Shown: positions 34,310 through 43,630 of the stretch, piece after piece
Position numbering within the stretch: position 1 is the first letter of the stretch
Layout: each line of letters opens with the position of its first letter
NCBI GenBank assembly: GCA_026129865.1
Contig: JAHCHG010000002.1
Coordinates: forward strand, 432,096 to 496,095
Length of the DNA: 64,000 nucleotides
Direction of reading: 5' to 3'
DNA from: Pyrinomonadaceae bacterium
Lineage (GTDB): Bacteria; Acidobacteriota; Blastocatellia; Pyrinomonadales; Pyrinomonadaceae
Made by a program: the position numbers and the translations under genes
The notes under the pieces: generated by a model
The model's database searches: none
The model's input: only the letters and a program-made list of their open reading frames with translations
Told to the model about the DNA's origin: nothing

Positions 34310-35794
34310 ATGAGACGTTTTCAAATAATCGAGCGTATCCGCGATCACAAAAAAGCGTGGGACGTCGTCATAATCGGCGGCGGCGCGACCGGGGCGGGGT
34401 GCGCGCTCGACGCTGCTTCGCGCGGCTTTGAAACACTTCTTCTGGAACGCGCCGATTTTGGAAAAGGAACTTCGAGCCGTTCGACGAAGCTGATTCACGG
34501 AGGCGTTCGCTACCTTGCACAGGGCAATATCTCGTTGGTCCGCGAATCTCTGCGCGAACGGGGTCTGCTTCTCGAAAATGCTCCCGATTTCGTAAAAAAA
34601 CTGGAATTTACTGTTCCCTGTTACAGCCGTTTCGAAAAATTCTATTACGGAATCGGGTTGAAGCTCTATGACCTGCTCTCAGGAAAGTTGCGTTTCGGAA
34701 GGTCGAGATTTTTGTCCAAGGACGAGACGCTGGAACGGCTGCCGAATATTCGTTCGGATGGATTGACCGGCGGAATTTCATATTTTGACGGGCAGTTTGA
34801 CGACGCGAATTTTTTGATCGAGATCCTAAAATCGGCTTCTTCTAATGGCGCTTCGTGTCTAAATTACGCGACGGTGTTTGACGTTTCAAAAGATTCGAAC
34901 GGAAACGTAAACGGAGTCAGTTTTACCGATGAGGAATCGGGCGAGCTTTTCGAAGTGCGGTCGCAAGTTGTGATAAACGCAGCCGGAGCATTTTGCGATT
35001 CTATCCGGCGTTTTTCCAACAGTTACGCTAAAAATATCATCGCGCCGAGCCAGGGTATTCATCTTGTTTTTGACTCGTCGCTGCTAAGTTCCAAAACTGC
35101 TTTAATGATCCCGAAAACTACCGACGGAAGAGTGCTGTTTGCAATTCCATTTCACAACAAAACCTTGGTCGGGACAACAGATACGGCGATCGAAACGGTT
35201 TCCGAAGAACCGGCTGCACTCGAAAGTGAGATCGATTTTATTCTGCAGAACGCGAACAGCTATTTTGAAAAAGATCTTTCGCGCGCCGATGTTTTAAGCT
35301 TCTTTGCCGGAATTCGTCCTCTCGTAAAAAATTCCGCGCGGTCTTCGACCAAACAGCTTTCCCGCGACCATACCATTGAGATCGACAATTCGAATCTTCT
35401 GACAATAACCGGCGGAAAATGGACGACTTACAGGAATATGGCGGAAGGTGCCGTCGATCACGCGATCGAGATCTCAAACCTGCCTGCAAAGGCGTGCCGG
35501 ACTAAAAAATTGAAAATTAAGGATTCGCGAATTGAGTCTTCAGGAGAATGGATCGCGCCCGATATTCAGATCACAAAAGCGGAAATCGTTGACGCTATTG
35601 AAAACGGGTTCGCCAGAACGGTCGAAGACATTTTGTCGCGCCGTACCCGACTACTATTCCTCGATGCCGAAAGAGCGGTCACCGCCGCAAAACCGGTCGC
35701 CTTAATAATGGCAGAGATCTTGAAAAGAGATGCGATCTGGGTAGAAGACCAAACTTCGAGTTTTACCGATCTGGCGCAGAGCTATAAAATTTGA
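34310..35794 (+). CDS. glpD: Glycerol-3-phosphate dehydrogenase, FAD-dependent
   Basis: Membrane-associated flavoenzyme oxidising sn-glycerol 3-phosphate to dihydroxyacetone phosphate and feeding electrons to quinone. The FAD dinucleotide-binding motif is IIGGGATGAG at 21-30; the family block SSRSTKLIHGGVRYL follows. The substrate-domain motif FAGIRPLV and the C-terminal ITGGKWTTYR are also present. At 494 residues it is slightly short of E. coli GlpD (the C-terminal helical domain is trimmed). No ribosome binding site is visible because the structured element ends immediately upstream. No glpK or glpF is adjacent. Confidence 0.92.
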   Translation: MRRFQIIERIRDHKKAWDVVIIGGGATGAGCALDAASRGFETLLLERADFGKGTSSRSTKLIHGGVRYLAQGNISLVRESLRERGLLLENAPDFVKKLEFTVPCYSRFEKFYYGIGLKLYDLLSGKLRFGRSRFLSKDETLERLPNIRSDGLTGGISYFDGQFDDANFLIEILKSASSNGASCLNYATVFDVSKDSNGNVNGVSFTDEESGELFEVRSQVVINAAGAFCDSIRRFSNSYAKNIIAPSQGIHLVFDSSLLSSKTALMIPKTTDGRVLFAIPFHNKTLVGTTDTAIETVSEEPAALESEIDFILQNANSYFEKDLSRADVLSFFAGIRPLVKNSARSSTKQLSRDHTIEIDNSNLLTITGGKWTTYRNMAEGAVDHAIEISNLPAKACRTKKLKIKDSRIESSGEWIAPDIQITKAEIVDAIENGFARTVEDILSRRTRLLFLDAERAVTAAKPVALIMAEILKRDAIWVEDQTSSFTDLAQSYKI

Positions 35795-35827
35795 AATCCA
35801 AGAATCCGGCGATTTTTGTCTGAAAAT

Positions 35828-36697
35828 TTATAATTCAAGTGATTTCAAATATTTGCGAAAATCCTCGCCGAGGTCATGACGCTTCAAAGCAAATTCAACG
35901 GTTGCGATAAGAAAGCCCAGTTTATCGCCCGCGTCATGGCGGGTTCCCTGAAGCTTAACTGCATAGAAATCGCGCTTTTTCAGTAAGTTACGCATCGCGT
36001 CGGTGATCTGGATCTCACCGCCCGCACCTTTCTCGGTGTTTTCGATTTCGTCAAAAATATCCGGCGTCAAAATATACCGACCGATTATCGCAAGGTCGGA
36101 CGGTGCGTCTTCGAAGCTTGGCTTTTCGACCATATCTTTGATCTTGAAAACGTCCGGTTCGACCTCGTCAGCGTCGATAACGCCGAACCGCGAGATCGCC
36201 TCGCCCTCGACCTGCATCGTCGCGATCACCGGAGCGTTGTATTTTTCATAGACCTCGATCATCTGCCGGAGCGCAGGTTTTTCCGCGTCAACGACATCGT
36301 CGGCAAGCAAAACCGCGAATGCCTCATTCTCTGCAAAATCCTTCGCCTGCAGGATCGCATGCCCCAAACCGAGCGCCTGCTGCTGACGCGTATAGCTGAT
36401 CCGCGCAATATTGGCGATGGCGCGAACCTGGTCGAACATTTCGGTTTTCCCCTTTTCCCGCAATATATGTTCGAGTTCAAATGATATATCGAAATGATTC
36501 TCGATCGGAGATTTTTCGCGTCCCGTTACGATCAGGATCGATTCGATCCCTGAATTCACTGCTTCTTCGACCGAATATTGGATTAGAGGTTTATCTACTA
36601 GCGGAAGCATTTCCTTCGGCGAAGCTTTCGTCGCCGGGAGAAATCTTGTGCCCAAACCCGCCGCGGGAAAAACTGCTTTGCGAATTTTGTTTGTCAT
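35828..36697 (-). CDS. galU: UTP-glucose-1-phosphate uridylyltransferase
   Basis: Makes UDP-glucose for glycan, LPS and glycolipid synthesis. The start is placed at ATG 36697 (MTNKIRKAVFPAAGLGTRFL, a canonical GalU N-terminus); the open frame to 36808 adds an implausible 37-residue leader. Nucleotidyltransferase motif AAGLGTRFLPATKASPKEM, base contact LLADDVVDAE and EKP (VEKPSFEDAPSD) are conserved. The 289-residue length is normal. Convergent with glpD, 33 nt between stops. Confidence 0.93.
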   Translation of the reverse strand: MTNKIRKAVFPAAGLGTRFLPATKASPKEMLPLVDKPLIQYSVEEAVNSGIESILIVTGREKSPIENHFDISFELEHILREKGKTEMFDQVRAIANIARISYTRQQQALGLGHAILQAKDFAENEAFAVLLADDVVDAEKPALRQMIEVYEKYNAPVIATMQVEGEAISRFGVIDADEVEPDVFKIKDMVEKPSFEDAPSDLAIIGRYILTPDIFDEIENTEKGAGGEIQITDAMRNLLKKRDFYAVKLQGTRHDAGDKLGFLIATVEFALKRHDLGEDFRKYLKSLEL

Positions 36698-36880
36698 AGT
36701 AAGTCTGATAAATTCTGTAACTTGTAATTGTCGCCCCGACGGGCTTATTTTTTTGGGGCGTTTGCCCGGTAAAGTAAAGATTGTAGGTGAAAATTTGCGG
36801 ATAAACAACCGCGCTTTCAGGTCGGGTCAGCTCAGACATTTTCACGAGTTTCCGCCGTAAATCACGGTTTTCAATCAGTT

Positions 36881-38164
36881 ATGTTAGATCTTAACTTTGT
36901 CAGAGAAAATTTAGAAACGGTTCGAACCGCGCTCGACAATCGCAATTTTCCTGCGGAATCATTGAATGATTTTGCCGAGCTCGATGAAAAGCGGCGGCGC
37001 GTTATCGGCGAATCCGATTCGATCAACGCAACGAGAAATGCCGCGAGCAAAGAGATCGGTGCGCTGATGCAAAGCGGTCAGCGCGACCTCGCCGAAGAGA
37101 AAAAGGCTGAGCTTGCGGGGCTGCGCGACAAGCAAAGTGAGCTAGAGCATCTGCGAAAAGAGCTCGAGGCAAAGATGAACGAGCTCCTCGCCGGATTGCC
37201 GAACATTCCGCGACCTGATGTTCCGGTCGGCACGGATGAGTCGGCGAATGTTGAACTGAGAAAATGGGGCGAACCGCGTGAGTTCGATTTTCAGCCGAAG
37301 GATCACGTCGATATCGGGGAAGCGCTCGGAATTTTAGATCTTGAACGCGCTACTAAGATCACAGGATCTCGATTTGCCATTTTAAACGGTGCAGGTGCAA
37401 GACTTGAACGCGCATTGATAAATTTAATGCTCGATATTCATACAACCGAACACGGTTATACGGAAACGTTACCGCCTTTCATTGTTAATAGAAAATCGTT
37501 GTTCGGCACCAATCAGCTTCCGAAATTTGAGGACGATCTTTTTCACATAAAAGACGAGCGGGAATTTGCACTTATCCCGACAGCGGAGGTTCCGGTTACA
37601 AATTACCACGCAGAAGAAATTCTGGACGCCGCCGATCTGCCGAAGTATTACACTGCGTATTCACCATGTTTCCGATCGGAAGCCGGAAGCTACGGGCGCG
37701 ACACGCGCGGATTGATCCGTCAGCATCAATTCGAAAAGGTCGAGCTCGTAAAATTGACGCTTCCGGAAAATTCCGAAGAAGAACATGAAAAATTAACTCA
37801 AAACGCAGAACGGATCTTGCAGCTCCTTGGGCTGCCGTATCGAACCGTCGTTTTGTCGACGGGAGACATGGGTTTCGGGGCTGTGAAAACTTATGACATT
37901 GAGGTTTGGCTGCCGAGTCAAAACACCTATCGCGAGATCTCAAGCTGTTCAAATTGTGCCGATTTTCAGGCTCGAAGAATGAATTTAAGATTTAAACGCT
38001 CGGGAGATTCTAAACCGGAATTTGTGCATACATTGAACGGTTCCGGATTAGCGGTCGGACGAACCTGGATCGCAATTTTGGAAAATTACCAGCAGGAAGA
38101 CGGGGCGGTTCTTATTCCCGAAGTGCTGCAGCCCTTTATGAACGGACTTGAAAAGATAGGTTGA
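36881..38164 (+). CDS. serS: Serine-tRNA ligase
   Basis: Class II aminoacyl-tRNA synthetase charging tRNA-Ser (and tRNA-Sec where present). The N-terminal coiled-coil arm (about 30-105) is followed by the catalytic domain. Motif 2 is [20 protein letters not shown], with FEKVEL directly following; motif 3 is [15 protein letters not shown]. Length 427 is typical. The stop overlaps the next start by one base (TGATG), so the molybdenum-carrier-like gene is translationally coupled. Confidence 0.96.
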   Translation: MLDLNFVRENLETVRTALDNRNFPAESLNDFAELDEKRRRVIGESDSINATRNAASKEIGALMQSGQRDLAEEKKAELAGLRDKQSELEHLRKELEAKMNELLAGLPNIPRPDVPVGTDESANVELRKWGEPREFDFQPKDHVDIGEALGILDLERATKITGSRFAILNGAGARLERALINLMLDIHTTEHGYTETLPPFIVNRKSLFGTNQLPKFEDDLFHIKDEREFALIPTAEVPVTNYHAEEILDAADLPKYYTAYSPCFRSEAGSYGRDTRGLIRQHQFEKVELVKLTLPENSEEEHEKLTQNAERILQLLGLPYRTVVLSTGDMGFGAVKTYDIEVWLPSQNTYREISSCSNCADFQARRMNLRFKRSGDSKPEFVHTLNGSGLAVGRTWIAILENYQQEDGAVLIPEVLQPFMNGLEKIG

Positions 38165-38646
38165 TGACGATCCAAAAAATAATTTCCGGCGGGCAAACCG
38201 GAGCAGACCGCGCCGCGCTCGATTTTGCAATCGAGTGCGGTTTCGATTATGGCGGTTATATACCAAAAGGTCGTCGTGCGGAAGACGGCAAGATCGCTGA
38301 AAGATACGATCGTCTAACCGAGACTGACTCGCGAAACTACGAAACACGAACAAAACTCAATGTTTTAAACTCTGACCTGACTGTCATTCTTTCATGCGGA
38401 CCACTCACCGGCGGTTCTTTATTTACATGGGCATCTGCGGCGGAACTTAAAAAGCCATGTCTGCATTTCGACTTCGAACGAGTTTCCGCTTCAGCGGCGG
38501 CTGATAAGACCGCGAATACGATCATGTCCTGCAAATGCAGGATTTTGAACGTTGCAGGTCCGCGCGCTTCGACAAGTTCGTCCATTTACGAAATGACAAA
38601 AAGCTTTCTAATATTGCTTGCGGAAAAGCTCGAGAAGAAACATTAA
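38164..38646 (+). CDS. Putative molybdenum-carrier / SLOG-fold protein
   Basis: 160 residues from ATG 38164. The N-terminus IISGGQTGADRAALDFAIE is the hallmark of the predicted molybdenum-carrier family, part of the Rossmann-like SLOG/LOG group that binds nucleotides or NAD derivatives; GGYIPKGRRAEDG and SCGPLTGGSLFT complete the family pattern. The carrier function comes from homology naming only; some SLOG relatives sense nucleotide signals. The gene is coupled to serS. Confidence 0.8.
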   Translation: MTIQKIISGGQTGADRAALDFAIECGFDYGGYIPKGRRAEDGKIAERYDRLTETDSRNYETRTKLNVLNSDLTVILSCGPLTGGSLFTWASAAELKKPCLHFDFERVSASAAADKTANTIMSCKCRILNVAGPRASTSSSIYEMTKSFLILLAEKLEKKH

Positions 38647-38865
38647 TATTAAACTTTGAAGCTAGGTTCGCCTGGAACGATTGTGCATTTCCATTTCCCG
38701 TATTTGTAAAGTGATTTCGAGCGAAGCGCTTGGTCGAGTAGATTCGCCGGCGCATCGCCAAATAAAATTTTAATAGTGTGGAAACCATTGAAAAGGCGAC
38801 TATGAGCAAGGTTCCCAACACCGACTGGTCGAAAGCCTGGGACATATTCCCGGACGTTGAATGAA

Positions 38866-38901
38866 AAAAAGCGCACGACCGAAAATTGTCGTACGCTTTT
38901 T
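38866..38901. terminator. Bidirectional rho-independent terminator
   Basis: AAAAAGCG-ACGAC pairs with GTCGT-CGCTTTTT around an 8-nt loop (one C/A mismatch). It serves both the serS unit and the minus-strand gene at 38921. The 219 bp between 38647 and 38865 contain no gene I can support. Confidence 0.8.
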
Positions 38902-38920
38902 ATAGGATTGTAGGAAAAGT

Positions 38921-39523
38921 TTATCTTACAGGGCTTACCGTTGGTCCAAGATCATCGCCGGTATCTCTTAAAAGAAGATAAATGATCGTTCCGCCGACCA
39001 CACCCGCAAAAACCGCGATCAAAGCAGCCTGACTTCCGTCGCTAACTTTGCCGTCATCGTCATCTTGTTTTGCACCCGACGCGTTGTAAAGACCGTTATT
39101 CCCCGAAAGTTCCGCACCGGCTGCATCCGTAACGACAACCTTCACACCGGCATTGTTCAATACTTTGACCGTACCGTTCGCTAGGGTTGCATTGATCGAA
39201 TTTTCGCCAAACGAAAGATTCAAAGCTGACTTAGGCGCGATCTCGATCGATCCAAGATCACCCATTTTTACCGTTGCAGAATTCGAATCGGTCGTTGCGA
39301 TCGTTCCCGACGAAAAAAACGTGCGTCCGCTAAGCGCCTTTTCACCGTTCAACATTGCGAACGCAGCACCGTCAGAAGAATTGCCGGAGACGATCAGTTC
39401 ACCCATCGAAACATTTTTATCCGGCGTCGCCGAAACGAACAAAGAGGTTGAGGCAAAAACCGCTAACATAAGCGATAACACCATTAAATTGCGAAGCCCT
39501 AAGAAACTTTTTTTATTCTGCAT
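38921..39523 (-). CDS. Secreted FecR-like beta-domain protein with C-terminal membrane segment
   Basis: 200 residues from ATG 39523, chosen for GGAGG 12 nt upstream; ATG 39553 is an alternative. A signal sequence (hydrophobic 15-33, ending near VSATPD) leads to a beta-rich domain (GSIEIAPKSALNLSFGENS, ATLANGTVKVLNNAGVKVVV). This is reminiscent of FecR/surface-sensing domains that test iron or envelope state. An Asp-rich stretch (QDDDDGKVSDG) and one transmembrane helix (AALIAVFAGVVGGTIIYLLL) follow. It may be a periplasmic domain anchored in the inner membrane. No sigma-factor gene is adjacent. Confidence 0.6.
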   Translation of the reverse strand: MQNKKSFLGLRNLMVLSLMLAVFASTSLFVSATPDKNVSMGELIVSGNSSDGAAFAMLNGEKALSGRTFFSSGTIATTDSNSATVKMGDLGSIEIAPKSALNLSFGENSINATLANGTVKVLNNAGVKVVVTDAAGAELSGNNGLYNASGAKQDDDDGKVSDGSQAALIAVFAGVVGGTIIYLLLRDTGDDLGPTVSPVR

Positions 39524-39761
39524 AACTAACTGATTCCTCCGTTGGTTTTTCAATCCTTAAAATCTAATCCTTTTCAAAAAAAATTGCAAAAAAACTCTGT
39601 TCACTGACAAAGTTTTTTAAGTTCGACATCAAAGTTATTGCTTCGATATCAAAAATCAAGATGTCCAATTGCTAAGACTCTACGAATCTTACACTTATTG
39701 TTTGCAAAATGACAAGTAAAATTCCTTTAAAAACGATTTTTTCCAACCAGTTTACGCAAAA

Positions 39762-40562
39762 CTATTGAGATTTTGCACTATTCCAGAGTTCATCCATTTC
39801 CTCGAGACTCGCTGATTCGGGCGATTTAGACTTTCCGCGAAGTTCCGATTCGACAAATTTGAACCGCGTGCGAAACTTTCGATTTGTATTTCGTAAAGAA
39901 CTTTCTGCGTCGATCTCGAGTTTTCTTGCGAGGTTGATAACAGAAAACAATATATCGCCTATCTCTTCGGCTATCGAATCCTTGTCGCCAGTTTCGACAG
40001 CCGCGCGCGTCTCCGCCAGTTCTTCGTCTATCTTCAGAAAAACCTGTTCAGCGTTTTCCCAGTCAAACCCAACCCTGGCAGCTTTTTTGGTTAATTTTTG
40101 GGCTTCCAAAAGAGCAGGAAAATGAATCGGAACTTCATCGAGGATCGACTCCGTTGCCGCTTTTTCGGTCCCGCTCGCGGCGCGCTCGGCTTTCTTGAGT
40201 TCGTCCCAATTTTGAAGAACGTCCTCGGCGGTTTCCAGTTTCTTGTCTTCAAAAACATGCGGATGACGAAGAATAAGTTTCTTGGTAACTCCCTCGACGA
40301 CTTCGTCGATGGTAAATTCCTTTCGCTCGGCAGCGATCGTCGAATGAAAAACGACCTGAAGCAAAACATCTCCCAATTCTTCCTTCAAATTATCGGTTTT
40401 GCCGGTTTCTTCGGCTTCTCTGATCGCGTCGTAGGTCTCGTAACACTCTTCGATCAGGTATTGCCCTAAAGACGCATAGGTTTGCTCGCGGTCCCACGGG
40501 CAGCCGCCCGGTGCGCGCAGCCGCGCCATTACATTGATAAGTTCATCGAAAGATCTGGACAT
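39762..40562 (-). CDS. mazG: Nucleoside triphosphate pyrophosphohydrolase MazG
   Basis: Hydrolyses NTPs/dNTPs to NMP and pyrophosphate, a house-cleaning and stress role. The 266-residue protein has the full two-domain MazG form. Domain 1 begins LRAPGGCPWDREQT, with EECYE and EELGDVLLQV supplying the metal-binding E-x-x-E and E-x-x-D residues. Domain 2 repeats this as KIDEELAE and EEIGDILFSV. It faces the DUF1844 gene divergently; 39554-39761 holds no other gene. Confidence 0.93.
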   Translation of the reverse strand: MSRSFDELINVMARLRAPGGCPWDREQTYASLGQYLIEECYETYDAIREAEETGKTDNLKEELGDVLLQVVFHSTIAAERKEFTIDEVVEGVTKKLILRHPHVFEDKKLETAEDVLQNWDELKKAERAASGTEKAATESILDEVPIHFPALLEAQKLTKKAARVGFDWENAEQVFLKIDEELAETRAAVETGDKDSIAEEIGDILFSVINLARKLEIDAESSLRNTNRKFRTRFKFVESELRGKSKSPESASLEEMDELWNSAKSQ

Positions 40563-40661
40563 AATTTTAACTTCTCAAGATATAAATTGAGGATTCTAAA
40601 TCGAACAATTCCCGTAACGCGCATCGTGCGTTTCAAAATTGACCAATAATTTACGATGATT

Positions 40662-40691
40662 TTGAACTTTCATTTCGCAAAATGCTACTAT
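40662..40691 (+). promoter_or_regulatory. Candidate sigma70 promoter of the DUF1844 gene
   Basis: TTGAAC, 18-nt spacer, TACTAT, ending 37 nt before ATG 40729. AAAGGAA lies in the leader. Confidence 0.45.
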
Positions 40692-40728
40692 CGAAGCTAA
40701 ATAAAAGAAAGGAATCACGGTTTTAAAG

Positions 40729-41304
40729 ATGATTGGAAAAGAAGAACTTTATAACGAAGAACACGAAGAACTAAAGGTTACCGATAAACGTAAGTTTAAC
40801 CCCGACGGCAGTTTACGCGACGGAGTCGTTATCGAAGACGAGCGCGCGGACGCACCGTCCGAACCTTCGGAAACACCTGGCGGTGTAATTCTAACTCAAG
40901 ATTCGCCTCAGCAAGACGCCCCGGAAAGCGGTTTGATAACTGAAGACGCTGACGACGCTGCACCCGACGATTCGGAAATTCCCGGTGCTGACGATCCCGC
41001 GAGCTTTATAAATTTCCTTTCCACGCTGGCATCGCAAGCCGCTGCAGCGCTCGGCGCACTTCCGCATCCGGTAACGGGGCAAAGATCGGTTGATCTTGAA
41101 ACCGGAAAATACTGGATCGATGTGCTGGTCATGCTCCGCGATAAAACCAAAGGAAATCTGCATCCGCAGGAACAAAACCTGTTTAATGGTCTTTTGGGCG
41201 ACCTGCAGCTTCAATATGTCGCTTTGACAAAAGCCAGCGAAGAACAACTCAAGAAACAAGCAGCACAGAAATTTTCCGCAAGCGATATTCTTGGGAAAAA
41301 ATAG
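40729..41304 (+). CDS. DUF1844 domain protein
   Basis: 191 residues. The first 85 are acidic and disordered (DDAAPDDSEIPGADD). The C-terminal DUF1844 domain (about 88-185) reads FINFLSTLASQAAAALG, LETGKYWIDVLVMLRDKT, ending in a helical NLFNGLLGDLQLQYVALT. The role is unknown; the domain is widespread in Acidobacteria and deltaproteobacteria. It is followed 100 nt on by the MBL hydrolase gene in the same direction, a pairing often seen. Confidence 0.8.
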   Translation: MIGKEELYNEEHEELKVTDKRKFNPDGSLRDGVVIEDERADAPSEPSETPGGVILTQDSPQQDAPESGLITEDADDAAPDDSEIPGADDPASFINFLSTLASQAAAALGALPHPVTGQRSVDLETGKYWIDVLVMLRDKTKGNLHPQEQNLFNGLLGDLQLQYVALTKASEEQLKKQAAQKFSASDILGKK

Positions 41305-41404
41305 TTTGGCGAGTTTGCCGGAAGTTTACAGGGTTTACAGAAGTTCCAGATAGTTTTGAGTTTACTTTGAGAACGTCCTGAAAACTTTCCGCAAACTTAC
41401 TTTT

Positions 41405-42172
41405 ATGAAATTAACCTTTCTCGGAACTGGGACTTCGACGGGCGTGCCGTCAATCGGATGCAGTTGCGAAACTTGTTTGTCCGATGATCCTCGCGATAAA
41501 CGCCTTCGGGTTTCCGTTCTCATCGAACACGCTGGAAAGTCGATCCTTGTTGACACTTCGATAGATTTTCGCCAGCAGGCACTTCGCGCCGGAATAAAAT
41601 ATCTCGACGCGGTTTTGATAACGCATTGCCACGTCGACCACGTTTTCGGGCTTGACGACATTCGCCCGCTCAATTTCCGGCACGGCGCGATGGGCGTTTA
41701 TGCTAATGAAATCGCCTGGAAAGATCTAAAACGAATTTTTCAGTATATTTTCCAGCCGACGCATTTCGGCGGCGGTTTGCCCCAATTAATTCCGCACACG
41801 GTCGAACCGAACGCGCCTTTTTGCATCGGCGAAGATTTGGAAATAACCCCGTTTGAGGTCATTCACGGCAAACTTCCCGTCATTGCATACCGCTTCAACG
41901 ATTTCGCCTACGCGACCGATCTGAAAACGATCCCGCCCGCGTCGATGGACGGTTTGCGCGATCTCGACGTTCTAGTTTTAGACTGCGTGCGAATCAAACC
42001 GCATTCGACGCATCTTTGTCTGGAAGAAGCATTGGCATATATCGAAGAGTTAAAACCGAAACGCGCGTTTTTAACGCACTTAAATCATGACATTCTGCAC
42101 GAACGCGAATCAAAATTGCTTCCCGATAATGTGGAGTTGGCTTATGATGAATTAGTTGTATCGGAAAAGTGA
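41405..42172 (+). CDS. MBL-fold metallohydrolase of the PhnP type
   Basis: 255 residues. Metallo-beta-lactamase motifs: HCHVDH at about 78-83, a later HGKLP histidine near 158, Asp in ATDLKTIPP and His in THLNHD. The N-terminus TFLGTGTSTGVPSIGCSCETC, with its paired cysteines, is that of PhnP-like phosphoribosyl cyclic phosphodiesterases and related hydrolases. The exact substrate is unknown; no phosphonate genes are nearby. A tandem array of palindromic repeats begins about 20 nt after the stop. Confidence 0.85.
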   Translation: MKLTFLGTGTSTGVPSIGCSCETCLSDDPRDKRLRVSVLIEHAGKSILVDTSIDFRQQALRAGIKYLDAVLITHCHVDHVFGLDDIRPLNFRHGAMGVYANEIAWKDLKRIFQYIFQPTHFGGGLPQLIPHTVEPNAPFCIGEDLEITPFEVIHGKLPVIAYRFNDFAYATDLKTIPPASMDGLRDLDVLVLDCVRIKPHSTHLCLEEALAYIEELKPKRAFLTHLNHDILHERESKLLPDNVELAYDELVVSEK

Positions 42173-42191
42173 GATGGTCATCAAAGTCAGC

Positions 42192-42572
42192 ACCGCCTGC
42201 GGTAGCGGGCGGTTTGACGTAGTAATTATTCCGGCTCGGCGGAGGATTAGATTGACAAACTTAAACCATCCGCTACCGCAGATGGTTCTGACAATGCAGA
42301 CAGAACCGCCTGCGGTAGCGGGCGGTTTGACGTCGTATTTATTCGCACTCGCCGGAGGCTTAGATTGACAAACTTAAACCATCCGCTACCGCAGATGGTT
42401 CTGACAATGCAGTCAGTACCGCCAGCGTAAGCGGGCGGTTTGAACTCGTATTTATTCGCACTCGTCGGAGGCTTAGATTGCCAAACTTAAACCATCCGCT
42501 ACCGCAGATGGTTCCGACAATGCAGAATAGATTGACAAACTTAAACCATCCGCTTACGCAGATGGTTCTGAC
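42192..42572. repeat. Tandem 113-bp palindromic repeats, 3.4 copies (PPAVAGG family)
   Basis: Units begin at 42192, 42305 and 42418, exactly 113 bp apart, with a partial unit at 42528-42572. Each carries CCGCCTGCGGTAGCGGGCGG-type sequence at its left and an inverse CATCCGCTACCGCAGATGG at its right, so every unit can fold into one hairpin. Read through, the left arm encodes EPPAVAGGLT. The same family occurs at 58856-58949. It fills the whole gap between the MBL and GNAT genes, with no other function visible. Confidence 0.85.
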
Positions 42573-43118
42573 ATGCTGATGAACTTAGAAACGCAACGCC
42601 TCATTTTAAGAAATTTACGCGAAAACGATCTGGCGGATTTTCTTGAATATCGGTCTGACCCGGAAGTTTGCGAATTTCAAAGTTATGAACCTTTTAGCGA
42701 AGCGGAAGCCGAAAGATATATAAAGAATCTCGAAAACGGCGAATTCGGCGAAGCGGGAAAATGGATTCAGCTCGGCATCGAACTCAAAGCAGAAAACAAA
42801 TTGATCGGCGACATCGGTTTAAAGCCCGAAGGACACGAAACACGAATCGTCGAATTCGGGATCTCGCTTTCACGAAACTATCAAAAGCGAGGTTTTGCCG
42901 CAGAAGCGTTGACGGAGGTGTTCGATCTGTTATTCGGAAAAGTCGGAATTCACCGGATCACGGCAACCGTCGATGCTTCAAATTTCGGATGTATTCGAAT
43001 GCTTGAAAATATGAAATTCCGGCGCGAAGCCGAATTTATTAAAAGTTTCTGGCAAAGCGGAATGTGGCGCGACGAGTATCTTTACGCAATTTTGGAAGAA
43101 GAATGGAAATCGAAATGA
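42573..43118 (+). CDS. RimJ/RimL-type GNAT acetyltransferase
   Basis: 181 residues; ATG 42573 or ATG 42579 may start it, directly at the end of the repeat array. The pattern ETQRLILRNLRENDLADF, EFGISLSRNYQKRGFAAEAL and ASNFGCIRMLENMKFRREAE is characteristic of the ribosomal-protein/small-molecule N-acetyltransferase branch (acetyltransf_3). Q/R-x-x-G-x-A is QKRGFA. Likely substrate is an N-terminus or an amine drug. It overlaps the next GNAT gene. Confidence 0.85.
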   Translation: MLMNLETQRLILRNLRENDLADFLEYRSDPEVCEFQSYEPFSEAEAERYIKNLENGEFGEAGKWIQLGIELKAENKLIGDIGLKPEGHETRIVEFGISLSRNYQKRGFAAEALTEVFDLLFGKVGIHRITATVDASNFGCIRMLENMKFRREAEFIKSFWQSGMWRDEYLYAILEEEWKSK

Positions 43119-43630
43119 AATGCGGAAATTGCGAGTTGATTGAGATTTGCGCAGAGATCGAAGCCGATTTTCGAGAACTTGCAGATGAAGGAATCGCAGC
43201 TAACGAAACGCCGTACATCAATTGGGACGGCGATTTTGATGATTATCTCCGCCGAATGCAGATTTTGGCAAAAGGGGTAAATTTACCGGCGGACGAAGTT
43301 CCCAGAAACACATATTTCTTATTCTGCGAGGGAAAGATCATCGGTCGGAGCGAAATTCGGCGAGAACTAAATGACGAACATCGAAAGCTTGGCGGTCATA
43401 TCGGCGGCGATATCAGAAGATCAGAACGGAAAAAAGGTTACGGAACAATTTTATTGAATTTAACGCTTGAAAAAGCCAGAGAATTGGGACTCAAAAGAGT
43501 TTTGTTGACCTGCGATAAAACCAATGCCGCTTCGGCGCGAACAATTGAAGGATCCGGAGGAATCTTCACAGAAGAGATTTTCGACGAAAAAGCGAACGTG
43601 TTCGTAAAACACTATTGGATGGATCTTTAA
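43103..43630 (+). CDS. GNAT-family acetyltransferase, second of an overlapping pair
   Basis: 175 residues from ATG 43103, with GGAAGAAG just upstream; ATG 43115 overlaps the previous stop as ATGA and is equally possible. The core SEIRRELNDEHRKLGGHIGGDIRRSERKKGYGTILLNL (cited as positions about 96-135) has K-K-G-Y-G as acetyl-CoA loop. Fold and order match the family that has (N/Y)TYFLF and LLTCDKTNAASARTIEGSGG. An extra N-terminal CGNC pair is unusual. It is translationally coupled to the first GNAT. The stop directly abuts that of the convergent SLC13 gene (TAATTA). Confidence 0.8.
   Translation: MEIEMKCGNCELIEICAEIEADFRELADEGIAANETPYINWDGDFDDYLRRMQILAKGVNLPADEVPRNTYFLFCEGKIIGRSEIRRELNDEHRKLGGHIGGDIRRSERKKGYGTILLNLTLEKARELGLKRVLLTCDKTNAASARTIEGSGGIFTEEIFDEKANVFVKHYWMDL

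Noticed and set aside
38649-38876. 75-codon minus-strand ORF and a short plus-strand ORF (ending AWDIFPDVE) before the terminator at 38866
   Set aside because: Either could be a gene remnant, but neither has a ribosome binding site or a recognisable family, and they overlap on opposite strands.
42156-42368. 70-codon ORF reading QTEPPAVAGGLT
   Set aside because: It is encoded by the tandem palindromic repeats, not by a gene.
42192-42572. CRISPR array
   Set aside because: The period is 113 bp with whole units repeated, there are no unique spacers and no cas genes.
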